DNA of 64,000 bases. It comes from Ceratothoa steindachneri. Taxonomy: Eukaryota > Arthropoda > Malacostraca > Isopoda > Cymothoidae. The stretch lies in NCBI GenBank assembly GCA_963969495.1, contig OZ018326.1, positions 175,497,056 to 175,561,055 of the forward strand, in the 5' to 3' direction. The number at the start of each line of letters is the position of its first letter. Position 1 is the stretch's first letter. Of the stretch, positions 13,440 through 26,534 are shown piece after piece. The position numbers and the translations under genes were made by a program. The notes under the pieces are model-generated. The model ran no database searches and was not told where the DNA came from. It saw nothing but the letters and a program-made list of their open reading frames with translations.

Positions 13440-14228
13440 ACAACACTCCTCTGTGTCCTCCGCTCAATCAATTACTAAGCTCCTTTCAGCCTACACCTTC
13501 ATAAAAGATAGACTCTCTGCCAACTTTCTCAAACTTAACTACGATAAAACTGAGGTTCACCTTGTTGGTACCGCGTCGATGGTCGAGAAATCTAAAGATG
13601 TCTTGGGGAAACCAATGTCTCCTTCTCTGTTACCAGAAGAAATCTTGGTGTTATTTTCGACGAGCAACTCTCGTTTAAACCGCACATCCATGGTATCTGT
13701 AAGTCTTCCCTCGGTTTCCTCCGCAACTTTTCACGTGTTTGATCCAATTTTTATCGACGAAGCCTTGAGACTGCCTTTCATGCCTTCGTCACCTCACACT
13801 TAGACTATTGCAATTCTCTTTATGTGAATCTCATTTCTTCACAACTAGTTCAAAACTATGCTGCCCGGCTCCTCCTTCGCCGCCCCCGGTTCTCTCCTGA
13901 GATCCCTCTGTTACAGGAGCTACACTGGTTACCTATTCGTTTCCGTACCCACTATAAACTTCCTCTCCTCACCTGCAAGGCCCTAAACCTCGAGGCTCCA
14001 CCTTATCTTCGTCTGCCTTCTCCCGTCGTCAAATTCCTCGAGCACTCCAGTCTAACCTCGTTTGCATTCCGAACATGCCTCGTTCTGGCCTCTGCTCGTT
14101 CATTTACAGTTTGTGCTCCTCGACTCTGGAATGCTCTTCCTGCCGAAGTCCGATCCTCTCCCTCCCTTGCTACTTTTAAACTTCTCCTGAAGACTCATCT
14201 CTTCAGAATTGCTTTTTCTTCCATGTAG
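13440..14228 (+). pseudogene. 3' part of an L2/CR1-like LINE ORF2
   Basis: The first frame (13453-13600) contains LSANFLKLNYDKTEVHLVG, the classic post-palm block of L2/CR1-type reverse transcriptases (usually WMxxNxLKLNxDKTExLLxG). Near 13600-13640 the reading shifts to another frame. That frame begins NLGVIFDEQLSFKPHI and runs with one in-frame TGA (about 13730) into HLDYCNSLY. It then continues through the 134-codon open frame at 13824-14228: NYAARLLLRRPRF, LQELHWLPIRFRTHYKL, then a CAPRLWNALPAEVRSSPSLATFK-like tail (about residues 92-114) and KTHLF. All of these are hallmarks of the ORF2 C terminus in L2-like LINEs. At least one frameshift and one stop make it non-functional. The upstream endonuclease and YxDD core are absent, as expected for a 5'-truncated insertion. 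Confidence 0.9.
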
Positions 14229-14298
14229 ACTTTCTCTACACTCGCTACACAACCTGCGCTCTGTGAGGGCTAACAACCCTGAAGGGCACATTATAAAT

Positions 14299-14316
14299 AC
14301 TTATTATTATTATTTC
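14299..14316 (+). repeat. TTA-repeat 3' tail of the LINE
   Basis: Seventy bases after the ORF2 stop the sequence becomes ttattattattattt. Short tandem 3' tails rather than poly(A) are typical of CR1/L2-type LINEs and mark the likely 3' end of this insertion. Confidence 0.75.
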
Positions 14317-17300
14317 GTCCAGAAGTGTCCTCCAAAATTATTTTACTACGTAATCAAGTAAAAGCGATGCAAGCCCCATCCTTTTATTCAATACTATTCG
14401 TGAGTTCACAAGGTCGAAATTTAAGGCGAGGCACAAGAAAACTACCAGCGATTACCATTACACAATCTAGCAAGGTATCACACAAGGTGAGAGATCGTAA
14501 GATCTTGTCAAGTTGGAGGTAGATGAAGTTTCATTGGGCAATGTAAATATAATCAGTATCAATTGGAAAATGATTACTTACCTCACTCGATTAATATTTA
14601 GTGCTCATATTTACTATTAGTCGTTTGCAGTTCTAATATTCACTATGTAAATAAGAAAAAAATAAGCAATACAACCTACAATACAACCCCCTAAAACTCA
14701 CTAACCTAACTTAGTAAACACTTACTTTTAGTAATTACTGACTCAAGGCAGACTGACTTACTGTGACTAACGACTAGGACTGGGTAGTGCAACCTAATCC
14801 TTGTGTATGGAAGGTAGCATCACTTTGGCGTCTGTCCACATATATCTAAGTTTTTCCCTCGCTATGCCTGCATTGCTCTCTCTAACCATCATCGATACTA
14901 TCAGTTTTAGGACAATATCACCCAATCAATAGAACTCAAATAATAAACTATAAATAGCCGCGGTATCTTAATTTCATTGGGCCTTCGGCGTCAATGGTGG
15001 CCACTGGAGTTTTTTGATCAAGTATAGGGCAATAGAATTCAGTCCCCCCGTCATTGGTGAGCCATAGAACTTTGACGACGCTTATCGACCACTCGTGAAG
15101 TAGATTAAAAAAACCTAGTGATTGAAAAAGTGAATCCTACTTGCTGATGCAACTCAACTCTTCGTACCACCACTCTAAAAGCATTAAATAACCACTAAAC
15201 AACTTAAAGAAAATCAGTGCGGTGCAAGATAAATGGTTTCAAACAGTAGCCCGACAGAAACCACAATGAGAAGTACGTATTTATTTACTTTTCGCGGTCT
15301 TCTGTTCAGCAATACTCCGAATCAGAGTCAATCGTTTTGCCATGAGAATCAGAATCAACTTGAAAAATTGCCAAACCACACGCTCAAGTCCTATCAGCCC
15401 ATGGCACACATGGTCTCTTTAAATTTCCACTTTCCACTTCAAACAGTTCAAATATACAAGAACATAAACTCGAGTTTCACACTATTTGCTTTCCGCCGAA
15501 CTCAGCTGGAGAATCACAGCATGGACACCCAACTCTCCCGCTGATGATAGACTCGCCTAAGCAGCAATGATGACGCCTTCATCGAAGCTATTGAGGAAAA
15601 AAAATCGAGAGAGAGAAACTTACAAATCTCAGTGATTCTTGTTCTTACCGTCATTCTGCTCCTCAGCACCCTCTATTACCATTAGCAGCTCCTTTTTTGG
15701 GGACGTATTCTGCATAGAATAGGTGTTTATCTCAAAGGTTTTTTCAGTCACGAGATTCCATTCGGTAGCCGCCAAGCCTTGCGATTTGACTTCGCATTGA
15801 ACCTACTTTACTTGAATTGATCCCAGACGGCGGAACAAGCCTCTTTATTCTTACTTTTATTTAACGCGTTTGTTTTTCTTTGGTTCTTTGTTTTTGTGTT
15901 ACTTTATGTTTTTAATTTAGCTTATCAATAGGCTAAAATTGATTAAGGCTACCTTTTTCTTTGCTGGCTGACCACAAATAAAGGAAGTCTGGTAAACGAG
16001 GAGACCATTGAATACACCCACTTTAGCATGACCTACGAAAAGAAGTGAAAGGTGGTAACTATTGGTTAAGGAGGAGATCATTATAATATTTCCGAAGAAT
16101 CTAGACTGCAGGGGAACGATGTATTATGCTTATTTAATCTCGTAAGATGGCCTCAAGTTTACACTAGAAACCTTTGATGTAAATGCTCATGCCAACTAGC
16201 GTTTGTGCAGTGTCGAGGGACGAAGGCGTCTGACCAAAAAGTCTCTAAGATACAGACTACTCTACAGTGAAACCAGTCAGCCACTATCCGCGCTGCACTC
16301 GGGTTAACTGAATTGGGAATAAGGTAGGGACCTTCTACTTAGAAAGCGATATTATTAGGATGGCTTTTTAAATGGGAAGACGTTTGCTGGGATCGTCTTA
16401 AGAGTAATTCGAAAGATAAACACTTCTACCAAAATAAACTTTAATACAAATAATAAGAACAAGGACACAGATAAATTTGGAAATCTAAATAATAATCAGT
16501 ACGACAAAAGTGTATTATAACAGGCAAAAATTAAGGAAACTAGGTACGGGAAAATATATAAGTAATCTAATAAGTTGGATTGAATGCAAGATTTAGCAAG
16601 TCTATTGACATTGCACCAAATAAGGAATTCCTCTTAGGACTGTTACGAAGAGGTGGGACTTACGAGTAAAGTACTCCTGGTTACTTCGGGAGGATAAACT
16701 GGCGATGTGGAAGACCAATAGGCAGGTCTTCGTCGATGGGGTATCGATGCGAAGGCGTCCAGAGAGACTCCGAATTGGGCTGAAATTACTTCGGCTCCAG
16801 AGAGAAGTAATCACGAAATCAAGATTCATCTGCGGACGGCAGGAAGTCTCAAGAAGGTACTGAGACGAGAGAGACCCAAGACAATCTTTCGGGATGTAAA
16901 CGGGTTTCCGTAATCTTCCTCTGATCAGAGCAAATTACACGAAGACGATCTGCTGACGAGATCAGAAGGGCAAGGGGACCACTTCACGGGAAACTGCTAC
17001 TAGGGTCTGGCCGTAAGAAGCTCGGGTTCTCTCTATCTGCTGAGGGTTTGCAGGCGAACGGAAAATAAGAAAAAATTCTTTCTACCCCAAGAAGGGTAAG
17101 ATGGACACGGCTGCCACCTGGAAGCGGGACAGCTTGTCAAACTGGGGGGAAGACGGTGATAAAGCACCCCAAATTAAACACAGCTGCGCTACTCTGCCTT
17201 GAACAGAGAAATTATGTGTGATAACGGCGTATTGAGTTTCATGCGCCCACAAGCATTGAAACGGATAAAATGAGATAGCTATTGATATGCCTTATCTTTC

Positions 17301-20300
17301 ATTTGAAACTTTAAGAGAGCAGCTTTCGATTACGTTTAGACCACCGGGATTTTGGAAATATTTCGCCTATTTCTCTTGCAAAAAATCGCTAGCCTAAATT
17401 ACAATTTTTATTTATGATTTTTCCCCTCATATAATAGCCAACGTTCGAAATTTTAACCTTTAACGTTAATGATCATCCCCTTAAGAGGAACTCTGTTTCC
17501 AGTCCATCCCTTAGACGACAACAGTGACCAACTCAACAATACCAACAGAGTTCTCTCTGAGATCTAACACTCAGGGTACAAGTAGGTTTTGTCTTATTTA
17601 TGCTTATGTTGAGCATGTTTGTTATATGTCTGAGCGGTATTTGTGTTTAGTTTTGGTCTAGAACCGCATCAGAGCCTTAGTAAGGCGACTCTTTTGTAAC
17701 AAAAGGTGGGTGTTTCTTCTGGGCTAATATTCAGTCGAATTGCATTGGGGAAGTGATTTATATACAAAATACCTTTTATTGAGAAAACTACTTCAAAATC
17801 GCATTATGATATGCCATGGGGGCTCATCTTACACCAACCCCATCTCAGTATTTAGGACTAACGCGTTCTGTTATCATACTCACTGGATTCCATTTTTTAT
17901 TTAACCACTCCTGTCATTTCTCCCAATGTTTGGCTTTAATCTACTCCCTCACTCTCCTACTTCATTCTTTCCATTTAAAAGAAAATATAATTCTTGATTA
18001 CGTCGCTATGACAGCTGTGAACAGAATGCTCTCACATTTCTCTCTGGCTATAGGGGGAGAAATATTCCTCGTTATCAATCATAAAATTGAAATTTTCGTG
18101 ATTTAAATTCAAATAATTTATTCTAATTGGATTTCTAATTATATGAATACCCGTTATTTCCTTTAATGTATCAATAGAATTAATTTCCTGACCACAACAC
18201 CAAAAGCACCTGGCTGCTTTTTAGTTTCAACTGGAAAGTTAAGCCAAAGTTAGGATTTTCCAAGAATCAGTAATATGGCAAACAGATCGAAGATTTGAGT
18301 TTACTAAATCCGCTTAGAAAGTCATTGGAGTTTTTCTCATTGTTTCAAGTTGGTTAAATAGTAGCGAGTTCTGAGAACTTATTGGAAATTTAATTTGTAA
18401 AGATTAAGTTAAATGAAGATAATTGTTCCAACTGAGATCATCCGTGACATTCATCCTGTAACCTATAAAACTTGCCAAGAATTCCTCGTCCTTGTATTTT
18501 CTCTATTTCTATGACATCACAGGACATCATTAATATAAGTTTATTGTATCGAGGAAAACCTTATCTCATTAATTTCTTTCTATATTTTTAGGTAAATTTA
18601 AAGTTCAATCTTCGCGTAAGTGAAATATCGTTAAGTTGATCTGGAAAAACATTTTCTTTCATTCATTGCAACATTTATACGTTCTTAAAATTGTTATTCT
18701 CACAAGATTTGAATGAAGTAAAGCTATATTCTTAAATATTACATATATTTAGTAGCCATGTGTATATTATCTTTGTTCGGCCAAAATGTTGAAAAGCAAG
18801 GTCATATGTGATACAGAATTAATGTCATTGCAATATGAGGCTATAAAATGGAATATTATGAGTTAAATATCGTTGCTTTTCCCCTTTGGTTGTAATAGTA
18901 CATTTGTAATGTCTTCCCTCTGCTCTGAGCTCATTGATGTGGCATGGCCAACTTAAAGGCTTGTTTGGGTGTATTTTTTCAATTACGTAAATGTTAAAAT
19001 TTATTTATTTATGGAAGCATTGGTTGCATTTTTGTTAGAGGTTTCTATGTTAGTTGTGATGAATGTCCCGTTGGAAAAATTACATTATAAGTAAGCATCT
19101 ACGTTTGACTTCTCTAGCCACCTCCCAAATTATTTAAGGCATAAACTGGCCTAAATACTCAGAATCCTAGCTGGTACGGGTCAGTAGGGAGTGCAGGCAT
19201 TAGCTGAGGGGCTTATATTGAGCAAGGAAAGCTAAAGATATTTCGTCCATAGAAGTATAAATTTTGGTTTTGGCTTTCGTGAAGTTGGTAGCTCTTTTGT
19301 CTGTGCAATTGTCATAGTACCACTTCGAACACTCCTCCAAAGCTCGCATCAAGTCACAATATGTAAAACGGATTTCAAATATGTAATAAATAATAATATC
19401 AGTTCTTATTCTTTCTTTAGCTTGAGAAATGTCAATTTCGTAGCTATGACCATACTAGAGGGGAGTTACAATTCAATCAACGGAGTTCGAATACATGCCT
19501 TTACGCTGGAATTTAGAGATTTTCTCCCGCGACGTGTAAAATAAATGCCCAAGAAATTACTAAATCAAACTTATAAGGTTAAAACGTTTAGGCTTTAAGC
19601 CAAAGAAGTATAATTAAAATTTCGGAAGTCAAATATAGGGGCTACTGAGCGATTTTTCAATAGATGACGAGTTTGGAAAAGAATTAAGAGCCAGTCATGA
19701 GGAAGATAAAATAAAATAGATGAGTGATGGGATAGCTCGGCCATTTTGTCACTTTTTAAGAGACGGCAGTAACGAACTATTCTATAACTACCGTCATTTT
19801 TTAGCCATGCAGAGCAAGTAAAAAGACTAAGGCTATATTGAAGATTAAATTATTATCTCCTTTTACTTCCAAAATATTACTCTGTAGTGGTCTTATGTTT
19901 TGCTATCTTCGCGACCTTTATTTAAAAAGAGGGCCAGTAATTTGAACATAACTTTGAACATTATGTTTCAACTGGCTACCCAAATACATGAGTCAAGAGA
20001 GTGATTATGGTCGAGAAATATTGGGGCAAATATTCGAGATAGACTTTGTTAAGGACGTTTGAATTTTTCCCCAAATGAACCCATATTACTCTGGAAAATA
20101 TAGCTTATGGCATCAGTTACAAATTATACCAGGAAAATTCTCATTAGTTCATCGTTAAGGTATACGTTGCGTAATTGGGTCCTTTTTTACAAAATGAACC
20201 TACAAAACGAAATCAAATAAAAATATGGTGAGATATTTAAGTATATATTTAGCAGGCTAAATTTATATGCCTAAAAATAATGTAAAGTTTTTAAATGTGT

Positions 20301-20989
20301 ATGAATTTCTAAACATGTAATGTAATCCATTTTGGTCAAATTGAAGAAAATAAGGAAAATATAATTTTTTTAAAGGTTTTACTCTAATAAATTAAATAAT
20401 GGGTGGGCAAGTGAGGAAAAATACATCCGTATTACAGTGGAAATGTGTTATTTATAATATAATGATAATAATTTCCCTGTCTGAGATGGGGAAAGGGGAT
20501 TAAGCAAGATCATATGTATATGGTGAATGTAACCTTAAATCTAATTTAGTCAAGTAGATTAACAGGATTTGTAAGCGGGTTGACAATTACAAGGCTAAAA
20601 CACCTTAGGTTAAGCTATCTTAGAGAATATACCTTGGTACCACAGAATGTCCATTTACTTGGCATTGGAATTTCATCTAGCAGTAAAAACGGACGTCGGT
20701 CTGGTTGAGGATGTCAATACCTATAATGTAGCCAATGTTCATCGGATCAATGTGCCCTTTGTCTAGGTAAAGAATCCCAACTATGCTCGAGATAATGTTT
20801 TGAGAATATGTCTTTGGATGAATTAACTAATTGTGGTGGATTCAGGATAGTTCATTTGCTTTGTTGAAAGAGGTGATAACTCAACTATTATTTTGTATGT
20901 CGTTAGTGATTTGTACACAGTGAACAGAAAATCTTCTCTTGCTACAAAGACTAGGTCATTTGGGTGTTTTAATAAGTAGCGGGGATAGT
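14317..20989. other. Unassigned intergenic stretch
   Basis: Scattered open frames of 60-105 codons (for example 15233-15544 and 17816-18106 on the plus strand) are not recognisable and lack coding-like neighbours. The only structure noted is the diverged interspersed repeat at 16560-17170, listed separately. Confidence 0.45.
16560..17170. repeat. Diverged interspersed repeat, relative of 52730-53200
   Basis: Blocks shared with 52730-53200 in the same orientation include tccagagagaagtaatc (near 16797) against tccagagagacgtaatc (near 52800), a GGxAGxxAGTCTCA block, and gatctgctgacgagatc (near 16946) against gacctgctgaggagatc (near 52971). By eye the copies are roughly 60 percent alike over more than 200 bp. 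On the minus strand both encode the short string ITSLWSR. The family and coding strand are not identified. It is GC-richer than its surroundings. Confidence 0.55.
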
Positions 20990-23859
20990 AACACGAATTT
21001 ATATCCTGCGGGATTTGCTGGTTTTGTCACAGCCAGTGAGATGATGAAATAAAACACAAGAACTGTCCCGGCATCCGTACCAAAACTCGCTGCCAAGGCA
21101 GGGGTATAGACCTTGTTGTTTTTCGCAAGACTATGCTGAGACAGTTTAAACTCCACTGTTTTTAGGTATCAGACTATGTCACCCATAATCACCTTAATTA
21201 AATAAAATAAACTCAAACATACATCCGTCTTGTGAACTCCGTATGGTTATTCATAATCATCTGGCGGGTGTGAGTGCTTCAACTAGGTGAGAACTTCGGA
21301 AGTTTATATGGAACATTATAAGCAGTGCCATATTCCATGAGAGGATACCGGAAACCGAAAAGTAAATAATAGTTTTTGAAACTACCTTCTCCGTCTTGAA
21401 TAGGGAATGAAATGCAGTCTCAAATGTATTGCTTGTTCCTGGCAGATCTTTTGATGCGAGTAAATTCTTTCAAATTTGACAGGTCCATTCTAATTCAAAT
21501 CCATGCGGTGTATCTTAACCTGACTACTTTTTACTTTTCACAATCTATATAATTTAGTTACTCTGAAACTAGATAGTGAAGCAAGGTTTTTTTTTTGCAT
21601 TCTTTAGGTAACCTTTTAAAATCTGCCACTCTCCTAGTCACAGTTGTCTCTGCCAGGCCGAATTTATACTTTAAACCACCCGTATGTTTCTATATCAGAA
21701 TCATGGCCGTATTATGAATCTCTTCAGGATCCAATAAGGCTGCTTGTGTTTAAAATTAATGCCAAAATCCTACCTTTTATGCTAGGATTAAACTAACTTA
21801 GAAGAATTACTTGTCTTGGACATGATTCAGTCACAGATGATCCCATATCAGAGTGGTATCAGAGAACTTCATTATAACTGATTGCCAGTCCCAAGTTGTT
21901 TAGAATAGATATAAGTGTTTTCGATCTACATTGAAGTATTATAAATCGCTTACAAATTTAGCCTGTGTGAAGGGGTACGTTTGGAGTAATTGTTCAGCTT
22001 GTAAAAGTTGATTTAGTACATAGAGAAAGACTTTTCGTTTTTAGCTATGTGTTAGACAAGCTGTTTCCTCAAGCTCACATTAAGGAATGACATCGCCTTG
22101 TCTCTCTAAATTGGTCACCACATCTTTTCAATGAACTAGATTTGAAATTTTCACCCATTACATTCACCGGCATATCAGTCTTCTGCGGTTCCTCATACGA
22201 GAATTAATGTTTTGAAAAGAGTTTATATAATTTCATGATGTAATGGCAGAACGCTCTTTATTGCAATACAAATCGCCTGCGAAGATCGCATATGAATACT
22301 TCTGGAAAACCCTTTTCATGTATTTAATTCTTGTCGTACTCGGTTTTACTTTCCTCCTACATGTGGAAGAATATGGAGAGAGAAAAGGAATTTATCTCTC
22401 CCTCTGACTTCCACTGTTCGCCGTTGACTGCTCTAAATTCGTCTGCTCTATATACTGCGAAAATTAGAACAATGGAAAAACCATAATGGGCACGTCGCGA
22501 CTTCCCGCTATGGACACTTATCGCGACCCAAGGCAATTAAGGACGTCTGTTGGCGATCTCTTTCCCCGTCTAGATAATTTCGGAGTATATATTCAAGACG
22601 TCGGAGTTCACAGGCAGATCTTGTCTGAAGCCGCCGTCCAGTACGTTAGCTGAAACGTCTTCCTTAGTCGAGATGGAATCGAGTACATTCTCTTTCCGAG
22701 AAGATTTGAGTCATTGCCGAAGAGCCAAGAAAGAGCTACTTTTCACTCAGTATTGTCCGTGGTGATAGCTTTAGGTGCGTTTCAACCCTTCTCACTACGT
22801 CTATGGATTTTAAGGATCGGAAAACTCATCCCTTAAGCATCCTTCTCTTGCCATTTAAAGATAAGAGGCCTCCAGCTTCAATTTCCCGTAGTTGGATTGA
22901 GCTTTTCGCAAGACGCCAACCGGTTCAAGGTGGAACTTACCTCCCTGGTCCTACCCGCCACACATCAAGGTAAGAGGGATTTAGCCCACGCTTCGTCACG
23001 CTCCTCCCACCTTAACCGCGTCGAACCTCAAGGATCTCCTTTGAATTAGACTTGCATATTTGTTAGATCATTTCTTAATTAATTATCCCTCGGTTCAAAC
23101 TTAATTGATATTGTTAATCATCTTAGCCGTGAATCGTCAATATTTAAGTGCATTGCCATTTAACTTGCCAGATATGTATTTGTAATCTTTAGTCCTATTA
23201 AATTATATTTTTGTAGCCGTGTTTAAAAATTCCTTTGCCTCATAACTCTGTATTTAAAGCACTATTAAAGCAATTTCCATGTGGAGCCTTAATTTTGCTC
23301 GGCCAGTAGGCCAATGTGCGTATAACAGCCTATACCAGGTCATTCCACAACACTACATAAGGCACACTTTTTATATTTTCTGTTTATATCACCTGGCTTT
23401 GTTGCGGGCCACCACGAATCTACGTTGAATGTCTTATCTTCTCAATCGAATTACCTGGATACATGATTTAAATCAGAATCATCATGATCTATTGTAGTTA
23501 CCTCACTTTTTTTTAATATTTGGTAAAATTTCCTGTTTTATTCTGGTTGCAAAACTAACAGGAAACTCAGTATTAAAAGACCTACATAAAATACATATTT
23601 TATTTATATATAACGATAACTGATTATAATTACAATTTAGCTAGCTAAAAATGTATTCAACCATTCTAATAATAACCAGAATATTGTTATTAAACAAAAG
23701 GAATCTTATAGATTCGATTTAAATGATGAGAATGAAGATTCAAGAAATTTAAATAGACGAAACTGATTTAAACTACGAAATTGATGCATCGTCATTTTTT
23801 GATGAGAATAATCCATAGAGGATGGGGCTTTTTCTTTAAGCAATGCGATAGTCAAAAAA

Positions 23860-24780
23860 GTTCGTCAAGTTATTTCCAACAAATAACTAAACATCATTTA
23901 GATGGATTATCCTATGGAGCTATTTCTGAAAGAGTTTATTTGCTTTAAAGAACAAACTCTACGTCCTATAGTTCAAAAGCATCCTGATTAGGGTATCAAA
24001 GGAAAGCTGGTTTTCTTCTAAAGATTAACCATCGGTCTCAAAGTAACATACTTTGAAAGCTAAGGAATAATCTATTGGTTACATTGAAAGATATAAAAAG
24101 CGATCTGGAATTTTAATTAACTAAAACTGGTTAAAAGCACAGTTAGAAGAGAACTCCATCCTAATAAAATATTTATGTATTCTTTTTTAAACCCCTGAAA
24201 ACTAAACTTCTTAAAAATACATTTAACGAATCGTTCCAAATTAGCCAGAGAGCATCTTAAAAGTTGGAATTAAATTCCGGAACAATTTTTTATGTTTACA
24301 TGAGATTAAAAGAGAATTTATAGGGTAACATGATGTTAGATGTTTTGGAAGGGAAAATGAACTGATAATGATACTTAAAACACCATCCTAATAGTTAAAG
24401 GTTGAGGAGGTACTGCTTTACAGTACATGGCACATGAGCACTCCAAATTATTGATGTAAAAGATAAATGGTGCCACGTATCAAAAGATACTAAGAGAAAA
24501 GTTACTCGAAAGTGCTAAAACTTTAACAGCAGACTTAAATGGATATTTCAGCAGGATGGCTATCCTAAAAACACGGCCAAATTAAATCAAGAATTGTTTA
24601 GGAAGAGAAAAACAAACTTAATACTATGGTAGAGTCAATCTATTTGAGAGAGATTTACGTTAAAGAGTGAAACAATATATCAAGAAATGATTATGAAAAG
24701 GTGATTCCACCCTATGAGAATCGTCTTTGTGCAGTTATTGCAAACAAAAGTGAGGCCAGGAAATATTAAATGACCGAAAT
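23860..24780 (+). pseudogene. Tc1-like transposase relic (unit A)
   Basis: Read across frames, this shows an N-terminal DNA-binding part (YGAISERVYLL near 23918-23950, then INHRSQSNILRKLRNN near 24024-24070 and LVTLKDIKSDLE near 24077-24110). It continues with a catalytic region: GGTALQYMAHEHSKLL (about 24406-24450), GATYQKILREKLLESAKTL (about 24470-24525) and a block ending FQQDGYPKNTAK (about 24548-24585). The last matches the FQQDNDPKHTAK box of Tc1/mariner transposases, including its second catalytic Asp. The SQSPDLNPIE block survives only as SQSIY (about 24634-24648). Many stops and frameshifts are present. No terminal inverted repeats were recognised around it. The length is about that of a 340-residue Tc1 transposase. 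Confidence 0.82.
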
Positions 24781-25904
24781 ATTTATTGGTTGAATAATTT
24801 TGTTACCTGCAAAATTTTAGTTATTAGTAATTGTTATTATATACAAAAATATTCTTACGTGCATTTATTTTGTTAAATATATGTCTATCGAAATTCCCCT
24901 TATTTTAATTGCGAAGCCTAATGCACGAAATAGTTAAGAAACATTAAAAATTTAAGTGTGCAAATACTTGTGTCACCTTAATGTATATATTATAATTAAA
25001 GGAAGAAAGAGGTGGTAATTAACTCACCTTGGTGAAAACAAAATCTGACTATTTTTACTGACACTTTGAAATTGTTTCTGACTTTCTACTAAACTTTACA
25101 TGTTATTTTTGTTTGAGATTTTAATGTAAATCTCTCTTTCATCCCGTGTTGTTTACCCAGTTAATTTTTGCACACATCTAATGAGACAAGGTTTAAAAAT
25201 TTATCTTATTATCGTCAGTGTACAGCAAGAGGTAGAATCAGAGAGAGTATATATATTTTTCTTTTATAAAATATAACAATATTAATGTCCTATAAATTAT
25301 GAAGAAACTAATTTCACGTGCTTTAAAATGCGAAATTCTCATATGAAGGTGGAAAGACATTTTTCGAAATTGCCGCTTTGTGAAAATGAGGAAAGATATT
25401 TCGTCGTATAAATGCTGCAAAGATCGAAGTTACTCGAGAACTCCGTTTAAACCTTATTTAAAAAAGTGCATATTTACCGCTTAAATATTTTAATATGTAA
25501 ACCAACCCGAGCATTATAAACCATTAATGGGACTTTTGTTATCATTTGATGCTCCCTTCTCGCTAGTCATCATCTGCTGCTCCCTTCCCGCTAATTATGT
25601 ATTTATCAAAGAAAAAAGAAAATTGACGGGGGTTTTACAGCAGAATTGCACTCATTAAAATGTCTTTCTTTTCTTAGTGAAGCCCAACTGATTAAGTTAG
25701 AGACAAACCAAGGATAGCTACAGTGTAAGGTAGCCGCCATGAAGGCAACCTGAAACGCTACTCACATCACATCCGATCCGATATAGAAGAACTGCGCGAG
25801 ACTCAGGGCAGAGTTACCCCTTGCCTAATCCGTAGACTTGTTATGGATGAAAGATTAAAATAAATATTTGCTACAAAAGTATGATGTAGCGCAGTCTTTT
25901 TATA

Positions 25905-25970
<66 letters not shown>
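25905..25970. repeat. (TA)n microsatellite, internal to unit A
   Basis: Almost pure TA dinucleotides. The counterparts are at 30758-30838 (interrupted) and 35645-35734. The length differs between units, as expected for a fast-changing microsatellite. Confidence 0.95.
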
Positions 25971-25975
<5 letters not shown>

Positions 25976-26120
25976 TACCAGAGAGAGAAATTTGACGCAA
26001 ATGAGCAATGAGACAAGAAACAGTAGTTTTTCAAAGGTAAGAAAAGGGGACATTAGAAGAACATTCAGATCAAAGAGAGCAGAGGGTGGCGCAATGAAGA
26101 CAATCCATTACTGAGAAAAC

Positions 26121-26186
26121 TATGGTATCTTAACAGTAGAGCATCTGACTGGCAATCAGCAAAACCTGGTTTGAATCTCAGGCAGG
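26121..26186 (+). repeat. tRNA-derived SINE head, tRNA-Ala(GGC)-like (unit A)
   Basis: The sequence contains a degenerate A box (taacagtagagc), an anticodon arm TCTGA-CTGGCAA-TCAGC whose loop centre reads GGC (alanine), and a good B box (ggtttgaatct). The acceptor stem is not preserved, so this is a tRNA pseudogene or the 5' head of a SINE rather than a working tRNA. Confidence 0.65.
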
Positions 26187-26469
26187 AATTTCAAACTTTA
26201 TTCCCCTGGCGTTATTTCTATCTTCTCATTTGGGATAGCCTTCATTGTGCTACCCTTTCCTCTCTTTGAAACTCCTGTTTCTTGTCCCATTGTTCATTCG
26301 CTTCAAATTTCTTTTCCTTATACTGCATTGTTATATAGTCTGCAAGACAAGGTTTCTGCATCTTTCTTTCTGTCTTCAAAGTTGTTTTGAAAGTCAGAAA
26401 ATAAATATGGTAAGAGCCCTGTGGTGATTGTAATCACCTGCATAACTTGTATTTCCTGTTTCTTTCTTT

Positions 26470-26475
26470 ATATAC

Positions 26476-26532
<57 letters not shown>
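26470..26532. repeat. (TA)n tract at the A/B unit junction
   Basis: TA dinucleotides with one gtata interruption, immediately followed by gtggatttacatcctgcgg, which starts unit B. Confidence 0.95.

Positions 26533-26534
<2 letters not shown>

Larger units (their letters stand above)
20990..26532. repeat. Array unit A (longest copy)
   Basis: This unit is about 650 bp longer than B and C. It retains about 677 bp (roughly 22021-22697) absent from both other copies, and about 21 bp near 21108 also missing from B and C. The extra segment encodes nothing I recognise. The first 2.7 kb of the unit (to about 23,700) has no identifiable gene. The Tc1-like relic is at 23860-24780 and the SINE head at 26121-26186. 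Confidence 0.9.

Noticed and set aside
13453..13803. First LINE frame read as a complete 116-residue protein
   Set aside because: Only its first half matches the RT family; from about 13638 the matching frame is a different one, so the second half is an out-of-frame artefact.
26121..26186. Functional tRNA-Ala gene
   Set aside because: The anticodon and T arms are recognisable but the acceptor stem and D arm do not fold properly, and the same decayed form is repeated in all three units.
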